A stretch of 64,000 bases of DNA, taken from positions 186,001-250,000 of the forward strand of contig NZ_SJPK01000004.1 in assembly GCF_007859855.1 (NCBI RefSeq), in the 5' to 3' direction. Origin of the DNA: Allorhodopirellula solitaria (GTDB lineage Bacteria; Planctomycetota; Planctomycetia; Pirellulales; Pirellulaceae). The number at the start of each line of letters is the position of its first letter. Within the stretch, counting starts at the first letter, position 1. Below, piece after piece: positions 46,252 through 55,473 of this stretch. The notes under the pieces were generated by a model, which worked only from the letters and a program-made list of their open reading frames with translations, searched no databases and was not told the DNA's origin. The position numbers and the translations under genes are program-made.

Positions 46252-49200
46252 TCATGGTTTCATCAGCGTTTCGTCCAGATTCAAGATCACGTTACTCAGC
46301 ACGGTCCAGGCGGCGAGTTCAGCAGGCGAGGATTTCTGAGCCAAGCCGTCGCTGAGCGGCCCCAGCGGCTCGGTCGCCATCGCCACAGCGTCCTCAGCGT
46401 GATCTTGATAATACGCAATCGTTTCGTCGACGAACTCGCTCAGCCGGTCGATCTCGGCGTCACTCGGGGACCGCAACAAAACGCGTTGAAAGCTGAAGAT
46501 GATCCGCGACCGAGGATCCTCTGCCGCCTCGACGGCGCGCCTCGCCAGTGCTTGAGCGGCTTCGATGTAGACCGGATCGTTGAGCGTCACGAGTGCCTGC
46601 AGGGGCGTATTGGTGCGGGTGCGGCGAACCGTACAGACCTCGCGATTGGGCGAATCAAATTGTGCCATGGAGGGATAGGGACTCGACCGGCGCCACAGCG
46701 TATATAGACCGCGACGGTAGCGATCCTCTCCGCTGCTCGTCTTCCAGTCCGTGCCGGAACCGAAAGCGGCCCGCAGCCCCAAGTCAGGCTGCGCGGGTTG
46801 CACCGGAGGTCCGTACATCTTCCCACTGAGCAGCCCGCTGACGAACAATGCTTGGTCACGCACGACTTCCGCCGAGGCGCGGAACCGTGGCCCGCGGGCG
46901 AGCAGCCGATTATCCGGATCGAGTTCGACGAGCTCCGGAGTCGTCTGTGAACTTTGACGATAGGTTGCCGATGTCACCAGCAGGCGCAGCAGCTGTTTCA
47001 GATCCCAACCTCCCTCGCGAAGTTCGACGGCGAGATAGTCGAGCAGTTTGGGATGGGAAGGTAGCTCTCCCTGCGAACCAAAGTCCTCGCTCGTCTCCAC
47101 CAACCCCTTGCCAAAGATCTGCTCCCAGTGCCGGTTAGCGATCACACGAGGGGTCAGCGGATTGTCATCGTCGACGAGCCAACGGGCGAGCGTCATGCGG
47201 TCCGGTTGCGAGCCGTCGGCGATCTCCAAGTCATGCAGCGCAGCGGGCACACCAGCACTGACTTCATCGCCGGTGCTGAGATAGCTGCCCCGCAGCTGCA
47301 CATGGGTCACCCGGTGCTTCGCCGCAGGCAATTCGCGCATCACCGGCACACTGGTGTTCGGCTGGATTGCGTCGAGGTCGGACTGGCATTCGGCCAGCTC
47401 CGATCGAGCATCCGCGAGCAACGGCGTGATGCTGCGGTAGTACTCGGCGATCTCCGCCTGTTCACTCTGGGTCCGGTCGTGGGCTGGTTTTCGGATCACC
47501 CGCTCGATGTCGGCCGGGATGCCAGCCCACTGCGCCACCTGGGCATCCGGCGTCATCGACCATCGCAGCCGCGGCGGCTTCGCATCGGGCCACGTCATCT
47601 GAATCGTCAGGACACCTTCTGAACGCTCTTCCATAGCATCTGGAACGAACATCCTCCCTCGGTCGTGGCCGGTGAGTTGGAGCGATATCGCGCCGGCAAG
47701 GTCGTACTGTGCATGAGGCGAAGGCACTGCCGGCGGGGTCTGCCGCCAGACGACATCGCGGTTCTCATCGAGTAATGAGATCTCAAATCCAGCGAGTCGC
47801 TGTAGGAAGGGTTCGCCGCCGTCGGTCCGGTTCCAAAGCGCCAGCGACTCGATTGGCTGCACAGAGCCGAGGTCGAGCTCCAACCACGGATCGTTCTCGA
47901 CGGTGGTATGCGTGACGGATTTCGATGAGAACTGACCATCGGTATTCCCATCGATCGCATACTGAGCCTTGCCTCCAAATCCTGTCGAACTTTGCGTCGC
48001 GGTCGCTTTCTCAGCGATGTTGAGGCCATCGGAAAAGACCTGCACCTCGGCGAGATGGATCATCTTCCGCTCACCCGGCAGGTCAATTCGCACGTAGCGA
48101 GCGTCCACGCTCGATGGCTGCGCAGGCGTCCAGATGACCTGTAGATCGCTCGCCGATCGATCCGGTCGGCCTGCTGGCGTCTCCAGTTTCAGGCCTACCA
48201 AGGTCGTCTCGATTTCGTAAGCGACGGTTACTTGCTCATACGAGGGCGCGTCGGCGGGAGCGAGGTCCGACGCGATCGTGATCCACCCCTCGTCGTCAAC
48301 TGCCAGCGAAACATCGGTCTCATTCTCCGCTGCTTTTTCAGTCGCCGATACGTTGCCAGTCGCCGATGTCGGCTGCAGGGGCTGCCAGGTTGCCGGCTTA
48401 TTGAGTCTGCCCAGCCACTTGGCTTGCGCCGCTTTGACATCGGGAGTGGAGTGGCTGAGTGTCTTTTGCAAGCTCGTGATCTGCCCTCGCAACTCCTCGC
48501 GTCGCTGGCGCTGCTCGTCGGTCCAGATCGATAGCACAGGACGTTCGTCGCGTTTGTCCGAATCCTGGGTCTGGTTAAAGAAATCGAAGAGCTGAAAATA
48601 CTCTGCCTGCGTGATCGGGTCATATTTATGAGTGTGGCACTGGGCGCAGGCCATCGTCGTCCCCATCCACACCGCGATCGTCGTATTGACTCGGTCGACG
48701 ACGGCGACGTTGCGGAACTCTTCGTCGTTGGTGCCGCCCTCATTATTGGTCATCGTGTTGCGATGAAACGCCGTGGCGATCTGTTGCGAGTCGCTGGGGT
48801 GGTCGACCAAGTCGCCGGCGATCTGTTCGATGGTGAACTGATCGAAGGGCTTGTTCTTATTGAGCGAGCGGATCACGTAGTCGCGATAGGCCCAGATCGT
48901 CCGCATCGGATCGTCGGCATAGCCCGCCGAATCGGCATAACGAGCGAGGTCCAACCAAACACTTGCCCAGCGTTCGCCAAAGGCCGGCTTGGCCAGCATC
49001 CGGTCCACATAAATTTCGTACGCATCGCTACGTTGGTCGTTGGCAAAATCCGATGCCTCCTGCCAGGTTGGTGGCAATCCGGTCACGTCCAGGGCCAGGC
49101 GTCGGGCCAACGTCAAACGATCGGCCTCGGCAGACGGCCGCAAGCCTTCGGCTTCTAGCTTGGCAAGGATAAACCGGTCCACAGCGTTGATCGGCCAGGC

Positions 49201-49644
49201 CGTATCGGTCACCTGCGGAAGCGACGGTCGTTCCGGTTTGACGTAGGACCAATGCCTCGCGTAGTCAGCCCCTTGGTCGATCCAGCGACGGACTAGCTCG
49301 ACGTCATCGGGTGTGAAAACGCGGCCTTTGCCCTCCGGTGGCATCCGCATATCGACATCATCGGTCGTCAAACGCTCCATGATTTCGCTGGCGTCTGCGT
49401 CGCCTGGCACGATCGCGGCATAGCCACCCAGGTCAGCTCGCGATCCCGCCTCGGTATCGAACCGCAGCGCCGCCGCACGGCTCTCTTCATCGGGGCCGTG
49501 ACAGACGAGACAATTGCCCGATAGAAGCGGGCGAATGTCCCGGTTGAAATCGACGGCGTCGTTGGCACGGAGCTGGCTCGGCAACGCGATCACAAGAGTG
49601 ATCGTCGCGGCCAGCCGCAGGGATCGAATGGGGTGGGGCAACAT
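46252..49644 (-). CDS. PSD1-domain planctomycete cytochrome protein (DUF1549/DUF1553) with internal discoidin-like domain
   Basis: A 1130-residue exported protein. A signal peptide (SLRLAATITLVIALPSQLRA) is followed by a PSCyt1 domain with NCLVCHGPDEESRAAALRFD (haem Cys45-His49). DUF1549 follows (~150-360; PINAVDRFILAKLEAEGL, YADSAGYADDPMRTIWAYRD, MACAQCHTHKYDPITQAEYF with a second CxxCH-like CAQCH). Residues ~520-640 look like an F5/8 type C (discoidin) carbohydrate-binding domain (ATATQSSTGFGGKAQYAIDG, PWLELDLGSVQPIESLALWN). DUF1553 ends the protein (LTPRVIANRHWEQIFGKGLV, RRSSPYPSMAQFDSPNREVC). It forms an operon with the DUF1501 gene downstream. ATG 49644 begins the signal peptide; a longer frame reaches 49734. 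Confidence 0.92.
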   Translation of the reverse strand: MLPHPIRSLRLAATITLVIALPSQLRANDAVDFNRDIRPLLSGNCLVCHGPDEESRAAALRFDTEAGSRADLGGYAAIVPGDADASEIMERLTTDDVDMRMPPEGKGRVFTPDDVELVRRWIDQGADYARHWSYVKPERPSLPQVTDTAWPINAVDRFILAKLEAEGLRPSAEADRLTLARRLALDVTGLPPTWQEASDFANDQRSDAYEIYVDRMLAKPAFGERWASVWLDLARYADSAGYADDPMRTIWAYRDYVIRSLNKNKPFDQFTIEQIAGDLVDHPSDSQQIATAFHRNTMTNNEGGTNDEEFRNVAVVDRVNTTIAVWMGTTMACAQCHTHKYDPITQAEYFQLFDFFNQTQDSDKRDERPVLSIWTDEQRQRREELRGQITSLQKTLSHSTPDVKAAQAKWLGRLNKPATWQPLQPTSATGNVSATEKAAENETDVSLAVDDEGWITIASDLAPADAPSYEQVTVAYEIETTLVGLKLETPAGRPDRSASDLQVIWTPAQPSSVDARYVRIDLPGERKMIHLAEVQVFSDGLNIAEKATATQSSTGFGGKAQYAIDGNTDGQFSSKSVTHTTVENDPWLELDLGSVQPIESLALWNRTDGGEPFLQRLAGFEISLLDENRDVVWRQTPPAVPSPHAQYDLAGAISLQLTGHDRGRMFVPDAMEERSEGVLTIQMTWPDAKPPRLRWSMTPDAQVAQWAGIPADIERVIRKPAHDRTQSEQAEIAEYYRSITPLLADARSELAECQSDLDAIQPNTSVPVMRELPAAKHRVTHVQLRGSYLSTGDEVSAGVPAALHDLEIADGSQPDRMTLARWLVDDDNPLTPRVIANRHWEQIFGKGLVETSEDFGSQGELPSHPKLLDYLAVELREGGWDLKQLLRLLVTSATYRQSSQTTPELVELDPDNRLLARGPRFRASAEVVRDQALFVSGLLSGKMYGPPVQPAQPDLGLRAAFGSGTDWKTSSGEDRYRRGLYTLWRRSSPYPSMAQFDSPNREVCTVRRTRTNTPLQALVTLNDPVYIEAAQALARRAVEAAEDPRSRIIFSFQRVLLRSPSDAEIDRLSEFVDETIAYYQDHAEDAVAMATEPLGPLSDGLAQKSSPAELAAWTVLSNVILNLDETLMKP

Positions 49645-49770
49645 CGACTCAGGAGGGAGAGAGGCGTCGATTGGGGGGTGGGAGCGAAAGCTGGTTGGAG
49701 CGCGTTGTTTGAACGCGTCCCAACCGCTCACCATGTTACCCGCACCGCGATGCTCCGTCGAGCAAATCGA

Positions 49771-50964
49771 CTAGGCTTCGTCGAGCAGGTCGACTGCGGC
49801 GAACGCTTTGCCTTCGAGCATCGCCAGCGATGCGCCACCACCGGTGCTGACGTGGCTGACGCGGTCAGCAAATCCGAGTTGCTCGACAGCCGCGGCGCTG
49901 TCACCACCGCCGATGATGCTGACCGCGTCGCTGTCGGCGACAGCTTCGGCGACGGCCCGGGTACCCGCGTCCATCGGTGGTTTCTCGAACACGCCCATCG
50001 GACCATTCCAAACGACTGTCTTGGCACCCTTGATGATCTCCGCATACTGCTTGGCGGTTTCCGGACCGATGTCCAGTCCTTCCATGCCTTCTGGGATCTC
50101 GCCTGCAGCGACAACTTTCTTGTTGCAGCCCGCGATGTTTCCGAAATCGTCGCCGCAGTGGGTGTCGACGGGCAGGTGCAACTTGCCGTTGCTCTTGGCC
50201 AGCAGCTCCTTGGCCAAATCGACTTTGTCCTTCTCGACCAGGCTACCACCGACCTGTCCGCCCTGGGCCAACGAGAACGTGTATGCCATGGCACCGCCGA
50301 TAAGAATGGCGTCGCAGATGCCCAACAGATTGTTGATCACGTTGATCTTGTCGCTGACCTTGGCACCGCCGAGGATGGCAACGAAGGGGCGTTTGGGGTT
50401 ACTGATCGCGTCGGAGAGGTATTGGATTTCCTTGGCGACGAGGTGGCCGACGACGCGAGGTTTGCCGTCCATCGCTTGGGGGACTGCCACCATCGAAGCG
50501 TCTTCGCGGTGACAGGTACCGAAGGCATCGTTGCAGTACACGTCGGCCAGTGCGGCGAGTTTCCCAGCGAATTCGGCATCGCCTTTTTTCTCGCCGGCGT
50601 TGAAGCGAAGGTTTTCCAGGACGAGGACTTCGCCTGCCTTCAGCCCAGCCGCTTTGGCTTGAGCGTCCTCGCCCACCGTGTCTTTGGCGAAATGCACGGG
50701 GCTGTCGAGCAGTTCGCCGAGTCGGGTTGCGGCGGGTGCGAGTGAGAATTTCTCATCGCCAGCGCCGCCGGTGGGGCGACCGAGGTGGCTCATCAGGATC
50801 ACGACGCCGCCCCGATCGATCACGCTACGAATGCTCGGCAGGGCCATCCGAATGCGGCGATCGTCGGTGATTTCATTCTGCTCGTTCAAAGGGACGTTGA
50901 AGTCGACCCGCATGAGGACGGTCTTGTCTTGGACTTCGGTTTGATCGATCGTCTTTTTGGCCAT
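49771..50964 (-). CDS. pgk: phosphoglycerate kinase
   Basis: Pgk makes ATP from 1,3-bisphosphoglycerate in glycolysis and runs backwards in gluconeogenesis. The 397-residue length is normal. Visible motifs: [19 protein letters not shown] (substrate site), [52 protein letters not shown] (nucleotide site), [18 protein letters not shown] and the glycine-rich [20 protein letters not shown]. The gene lies 126 bp upstream of the PSD1 gene on the same strand, probably as a separate unit, and is divergent from the 51287 gene. Confidence 0.97.
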   Translation of the reverse strand: MAKKTIDQTEVQDKTVLMRVDFNVPLNEQNEITDDRRIRMALPSIRSVIDRGGVVILMSHLGRPTGGAGDEKFSLAPAATRLGELLDSPVHFAKDTVGEDAQAKAAGLKAGEVLVLENLRFNAGEKKGDAEFAGKLAALADVYCNDAFGTCHREDASMVAVPQAMDGKPRVVGHLVAKEIQYLSDAISNPKRPFVAILGGAKVSDKINVINNLLGICDAILIGGAMAYTFSLAQGGQVGGSLVEKDKVDLAKELLAKSNGKLHLPVDTHCGDDFGNIAGCNKKVVAAGEIPEGMEGLDIGPETAKQYAEIIKGAKTVVWNGPMGVFEKPPMDAGTRAVAEAVADSDAVSIIGGGDSAAAVEQLGFADRVSHVSTGGGASLAMLEGKAFAAVDLLDEA

Positions 50965-51286
50965 CGAGAATCTGCTCCGGTTTCTAGAAAAAAAGCTGAA
51001 AAGTGCAACTTTGGATTGAGGTTTGTTTCAGTCGGTCAACCAGTATCGGCCAGAATCCGGCACTCGCGAAGGGGCCGATTGTTTTTCGGCACTCCTCTCC
51101 CGGTTTCCTCACGTCCTACCACCGTCATAACCGAAACCACAGTAGGCACGGCTGCGGCTCGATTTTTTGAGCTGCAGGCGGAGCCGGTCTGTCGCGACGA
51201 TGGTGGAACTTGTCGCGGCGACGTTCGTTATTTACGAGCGAAATCAACGCAATACGGGGGCGGTGCTGGTGATTTCCAGAACCACG
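50965..51286. other. 322-bp divergent intergenic region
   Basis: This holds the promoters of pgk and of the 51287 gene. I see no gene. Frames extending the downstream gene to TTG 51167 or ATG 51200 exist but would place ~30-40 non-hydrophobic residues before its signal peptide. Confidence 0.5.
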
Positions 51287-52288
51287 ATGGACATTTTTTG
51301 CGCGCATTGGACCAAGCGGTCACTCCGGTTGGTGATCGGGTGCTCGATGGCGTTCGCGATGCTGGAGGTGCAGTATGCCCCTGCGGCGCGAGCCCAATCG
51401 CCACCGCCGTCGCTGCAGCGAAGCCAGGCGGCTCGACAAGCCTCACCTGCGCCGAACTCCAACACACGGAGCTTCCCCAACCTCTTCGGCTGGGGGCAGT
51501 CCGGCGATGAATCTCAACGGATCGGCTCCCCCGCTCATCGCGCATCGATCATCAACGCCTTGCCGCTGGATCGATTGACTCCCGAGGCACGCGCCGAGAT
51601 TCTCGAAATCGCTGAGAACCCAACGCTCTATCGGCAGCTGCCCAGCCAAGCGGTGCGGTGCGACCAAGACATGTTTCTGTTCCTGACCCGCAATCCCGAT
51701 GTGCTCGTCGGCCTATGGGATTTGATGGACATCACCAAGGTCGAGTGCGAACGCATCGGCCCCTATCAAATCCAAGCGAGCGATCGGGCGGGGACCACCT
51801 GTCACGTGGACTTGGTTTACGGTGACGCCAAACAACATATCTTTGTGGTCGAAGGCTCCTACGATGGCAAAATGGTGCCCACACCGATTCGCGGGAAGGG
51901 CGTCTTTGTACTGCATTCGGCCTACGCTCAGAATGCCGACGGGGACACCACGATCTCCGGGACGCTCGATTGCTTTGTGCAGTTGGAGAGTCTCGGTGTG
52001 GATCTGATCGCACGGACCTTCAGCCCGATCATTGGCCGTTCGGCCGATACCAATTTCGTGCAAACGGCGAGATTCATCTCCCAGGTCAGCCAAGCGAGCA
52101 GCCAGAACCCGGCCGCGATGCTCGATGTCGCCAACCGGTTGCCGCAAGTCGACCCGCCCGTGCGGAAAGCATTCGCCGAGACGATCGTGACCGTCGCCCG
52201 TCGCGGCCGCATGGTGGTCGACGATAGCGAGCAACCCAAGACAGCCGAACGAACGCCATCGAGCCCGCCGGACGGATTGACTCGCTAA
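51287..52288 (+). CDS. exported protein of unknown function
   Basis: A 333-residue protein. From ATG 51287 the product begins MDIFCAHWTKRSLRLVIGCS with a signal peptide ending near APAARAQ. A Ser/Pro/Gln-rich linker (to about residue 75) is followed by a compact domain: RLTPEARAEILEIAENPTLY, FLFLTRNPDVLVGLWDLM, IQASDRAGTTCHVDLVYGD, then IFVVEGSYDGKMVPTPIRGK and VQLESLGVDLIARTFSPIIG. I do not recognise the family; it resembles uncharacterised exported proteins of planctomycetes. A Cys pair (VRCDQ and TTCHVD) may matter. The stop codon TAA shares bases with the stop of the convergent gene on the minus strand (52285-52288), so the two genes overlap tail to tail. Confidence 0.75.
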   Translation: MDIFCAHWTKRSLRLVIGCSMAFAMLEVQYAPAARAQSPPPSLQRSQAARQASPAPNSNTRSFPNLFGWGQSGDESQRIGSPAHRASIINALPLDRLTPEARAEILEIAENPTLYRQLPSQAVRCDQDMFLFLTRNPDVLVGLWDLMDITKVECERIGPYQIQASDRAGTTCHVDLVYGDAKQHIFVVEGSYDGKMVPTPIRGKGVFVLHSAYAQNADGDTTISGTLDCFVQLESLGVDLIARTFSPIIGRSADTNFVQTARFISQVSQASSQNPAAMLDVANRLPQVDPPVRKAFAETIVTVARRGRMVVDDSEQPKTAERTPSSPPDGLTR

Positions 52289-54678
52289 TCTCGTGGCACG
52301 ACGATTTTGATGCCACGCCGTCCCGCTTCGATTGGGATCGGCGCGGCGAAGGGCTTGCCATGGATCACGACGAGAGGCTCGAAGCCGCCAGGCCCGATGC
52401 CGGTCCAGCGGAACTCACCCCACTCGTCCGTCGTGGCATAACCCTGCAGCGTGGGATCGCCCAGCAGCGTTGAGTCGGGATTGATGCGGACAACGGCACC
52501 CGCAATCGGCTCGCCCGATTCATCAACAACGCGGCCGGAGGCTTCTCCGTTGGCAATCGCCACGTCAAAGTCTTTCAGCAGCAGGGCATCTCCCTCCAGG
52601 TTCCGCTCACGCGTTCTCGAAACGCTTCGAATGGTTTTCCGGCACTGCGTGAATTCCGGCAAATCCACCAATCGGACGGAGTAACGGCCGGTTCGAAATG
52701 GCTGATTTCTCTCATCCATTAGCGGTGCAACCAGCTCGTACTCGCCGAGGTCATTGGTCGCTGCCGATGAAATCCATCGCTCGGGATCGTCGTCGATCCA
52801 AGATCGGTCGTCGGTCAAGGCAACCCGAGCATTCGCCACCGGCACCTTGTCGATCATGACGCGGCCCTGGATCGGCACACCAGGAACGAGCGTTAAGTCT
52901 ACTTTTCTCCATCGGTTGGAACGCAGCGTTTTAACAGCAAACTGACGCGGTGATTCCGCGGGATACTCCGCCGTCACCGTCCAATCGCCATCCAAGAGCG
53001 TGGGCAGGTGGAACGAGCACCTTCCCTCATCGTCGGTCGTGCCATCCTCGACGTCCGGCAGGGCATCGGGGCGGCGGGTGAATCGGAGTGGCTGCCGGTC
53101 GGGAGCCCGAGTGATACAGATGCGGGCTCCGGCGACGTCTTGCCCGTCGGCATCGACGACATGGACAGAGACGGCGGGCAGGCGATCGAGGATGATTCCT
53201 AACTGCACCGGCTGGCCCGGATCGATCAGATCAACGATCCGCTGCGACTGTGGATCGAAACCTTTGCCGCCACTTGGATTGGCATGGGCGGTGAGCAAAT
53301 CGAACCCGGCTTTCGGCCCGCAGGTCACCAGCCACCGTCCGGCTTGCGCTTTGACACGAAAACGCCCCTCGGCATCGGTGCGCACCGCGGGCGGTGACGA
53401 ATCATTTCTCGGCCATGACCGGACCGTCACTGGCAAGTCAGCGACGAGTTGCTGATCGTCCGAGGCGATCACCTGGCCATGAATCTCGATTGCGTCCTCA
53501 GCAACGAGAGTCAGCCGCTGCTGGTCGAGAATGTCCTGTCGCGAGATAGCCGGAGCGCTGCTCGCATAGGACGCATCAGCAGGCCACTCCAACGTGAGCG
53601 GCGAAACATTCACTCCCGCGTTCTCGTCGCTCACACGCTTGGCAGCGATGGCGACCGAAAAATTTCCCTCAGCATCGCTCTGAGTTGGCTCCCCACGCGA
53701 AAAACGCTGCTTGATGACGGCACCCGGAACCGGTTCTCCCTTCCGATTGACGACTTTACCCCGCAGCGTGATCGCTTCATCCAAGTGCAGCCGAGCGGGA
53801 CTCGAATGAACTGGGCCACCGCGGGCAAACCGAGAAGCCAACTCCGTCACAGCGGGAGTCGTGGCCATCACGGCCATGGTGCCATAATAATCGGGGTGCC
53901 TGAGCATCAACACGGCGATCATCCCTTCAGGCACATGGGGAAACCGAAAGCGGCCGTCGGCGTCTGTCGTCGATCGTAACTGGCCCACCGTGGGAGCGTG
54001 GCGATCGGTATCGACGGACTCGCCGCTGGTTGGATAGAGGGCGATCAGCTCCACTTCCACACTCGGCAGCGGGCGATCGTCCCGATCCAGAATCACGCCC
54101 TCGAGCGCCAGGGGTGGACCGAGAACAACGTCCTGTCGCATTTGGATCGATCGAGGCAGCGGCTCATCACGGAGAAACTCATACCGATCGAGGCTCCCTC
54201 GGGGTGGCTGGTAGCCGTATTGGATCGGTGTCCAGTTCGCGCCGCCTTGCTGGCCAGCTGCCATCAGGATGGCAAGCGTCGTCACCCCGTCGCGGTAATC
54301 AGTGGCCGGAACGGGCCGCTCACGCGAAATGTTCTCGAATTCGTACTCGCCAAAATCGTCGCTGTGGGTGCGGGCGAGCGGTTCTGACTGTCCCAGCAGC
54401 ACCACGACAGCACCCGCGATCGGCTGGCCGCTGTCATCGAGAATCCGCCCACGTACACTCAGACGGATGTTGTCAGCCCGGCCGGCGTCCTCGGCCCGTT
54501 CCGCCACCGACGCCCGCTCGAGCAGGTCAGCGTACTCGGCCGAATGCGGTGGTTCTTGCGAGAACAGCGGTGCTGCGAACAAGACAACGCTCAACACGCT
54601 GATGACCAACGAGTTGAAGTATGGCGCCGCCGCCGGGCACTCCCACTCACGCTGGTGACGATCGGATTGTCGGCACAT
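52285..54678 (-). CDS. exported protein with multiple carboxypeptidase-regulatory-like (CNA-B/TTR-fold) domains
   Basis: A 797-residue protein. After a charged N-terminus comes the signal segment NSLVISVLSVVLFAAPLFS. The rest is a chain of about six beta-sandwich repeats with the CarboxypepD_reg signature, each containing a GxVxDxxGxPVxGAxV-like strand: VRGRILDDSGQPIAGAVVVL, LEGVILDRDDRPLPSVEVEL, LRGKVVNRKGEPVPGAVIKQ, IHGQVIASDDQQLVADLPVT and ASGRVVDESGEPIAGAVVRI. Each is followed by 'TDADGRFRFP'-type turns. Such domains are structural or adhesive and act outside the cytoplasm. No catalytic site is visible. A start at the ATG at 54678 is assumed. Its stop overlaps that of the convergent gene. 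Confidence 0.88.
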   Translation of the reverse strand: MCRQSDRHQREWECPAAAPYFNSLVISVLSVVLFAAPLFSQEPPHSAEYADLLERASVAERAEDAGRADNIRLSVRGRILDDSGQPIAGAVVVLLGQSEPLARTHSDDFGEYEFENISRERPVPATDYRDGVTTLAILMAAGQQGGANWTPIQYGYQPPRGSLDRYEFLRDEPLPRSIQMRQDVVLGPPLALEGVILDRDDRPLPSVEVELIALYPTSGESVDTDRHAPTVGQLRSTTDADGRFRFPHVPEGMIAVLMLRHPDYYGTMAVMATTPAVTELASRFARGGPVHSSPARLHLDEAITLRGKVVNRKGEPVPGAVIKQRFSRGEPTQSDAEGNFSVAIAAKRVSDENAGVNVSPLTLEWPADASYASSAPAISRQDILDQQRLTLVAEDAIEIHGQVIASDDQQLVADLPVTVRSWPRNDSSPPAVRTDAEGRFRVKAQAGRWLVTCGPKAGFDLLTAHANPSGGKGFDPQSQRIVDLIDPGQPVQLGIILDRLPAVSVHVVDADGQDVAGARICITRAPDRQPLRFTRRPDALPDVEDGTTDDEGRCSFHLPTLLDGDWTVTAEYPAESPRQFAVKTLRSNRWRKVDLTLVPGVPIQGRVMIDKVPVANARVALTDDRSWIDDDPERWISSAATNDLGEYELVAPLMDERNQPFRTGRYSVRLVDLPEFTQCRKTIRSVSRTRERNLEGDALLLKDFDVAIANGEASGRVVDESGEPIAGAVVRINPDSTLLGDPTLQGYATTDEWGEFRWTGIGPGGFEPLVVIHGKPFAAPIPIEAGRRGIKIVVPRD

Positions 54679-54783
54679 CTACCTGACCTGCGGAAAAGGG
54701 GACGCTGGAGAAATGCTCCCATGCGAGCAGCTCTATCCTAGTCCAGCCGAGGACCACCGTGGGCGGCAGCGGAGGTCGTAGGT

Positions 54784-55231
54784 CCGGTGGTTTGCCGGCG
54801 TGTTGATTGAGTCGGCGTTCTACCGCTCACTCAGTTAACACGCCGTTGCACCACCGGCAGTGGGCTGTCGTCCCTATCGGGACTGGGGGGACATGAGTGA
54901 GTCCCAAAGGGACGTCGATTTAATTACTGACGCTTTTCTACCGGACGTGTCCATTGCATGTCGGCATGGGCTTGCCAGCCATTGTGTATAGTCCCGATAG
55001 GGACGGCAGCACTCTGCCGGGGACGTCAGTCCCCGGTCCAGCCTGCAGTTTCCGACTCAGCCCCGGTAGGGGCGACAGCAGCGGCAAGATAGCACGCCCA
55101 TTTCGGTTTGGCTGTCGTCCCTTCGGGACTTTGGCTCGTTGTTCTCCTGTATTCCGGGGACTTGCGTCCCCGGCAGAGTGCTTCCGTCCCTATCGGGACT
55201 TGGGGGGGGCGTGAGTGAGTCCCAAAGGGAC
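54784..55231. repeat. dense array of about nine palindromes of several REP-like families
   Basis: The 795-bp gene-free gap 54679-55473 holds, in order: a long imperfect hairpin with CCGGTGG/CCACCGG ends and CGGCGTGTT inner stem (54784-54857); GTCCCTATCGGGAC (54870); GTCCCAAAGGGAC (54901); GTCCCGATAGGGAC (54991); CCGGGGACGTCAGTCCCCGG (55017); GCCCCGGTAGGGGC (55060); GTCCCTTCGGGAC (55117); CCGGGGACTTGCGTCCCCGG (55154); GTCCCTATCGGGAC (55186); GTCCCAAAGGGAC (55219). Units 54870-54914 and 55186-55232 are near-identical direct copies. The pair at 54991-55036 is the reverse complement of the pair at 55154-55199, including the GCACTCTGC between them. I see no transposase. Confidence 0.85.
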
Positions 55232-55473
55232 GGTAGCCCTTTGACGATGGCGCGAGCCACCGGTGGGTCGGGTGGCGCGAGAGAGCCCCCGTGAGTCGTG
55301 TCGGCAGTGGACACGATCAATCCGAACGGATGAAAAAACGGCGATGGACCCGTCCCGGCTGGGTCGACGAATGCTCTGGCTCTCGATGCACATGCGGGTG
55401 TGCGTGTGAGTCAGAACATCCGTCCCAGGAGGGGGCCATCACCGATGGAAGAAGAACGCAGGCGGCCAGATAG

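Noticed and set aside
54784-55231. CRISPR array
   Set aside because: The units are palindromes of different sequence and orientation with unequal spacing; there are no unique equal-length spacers and no cas genes.
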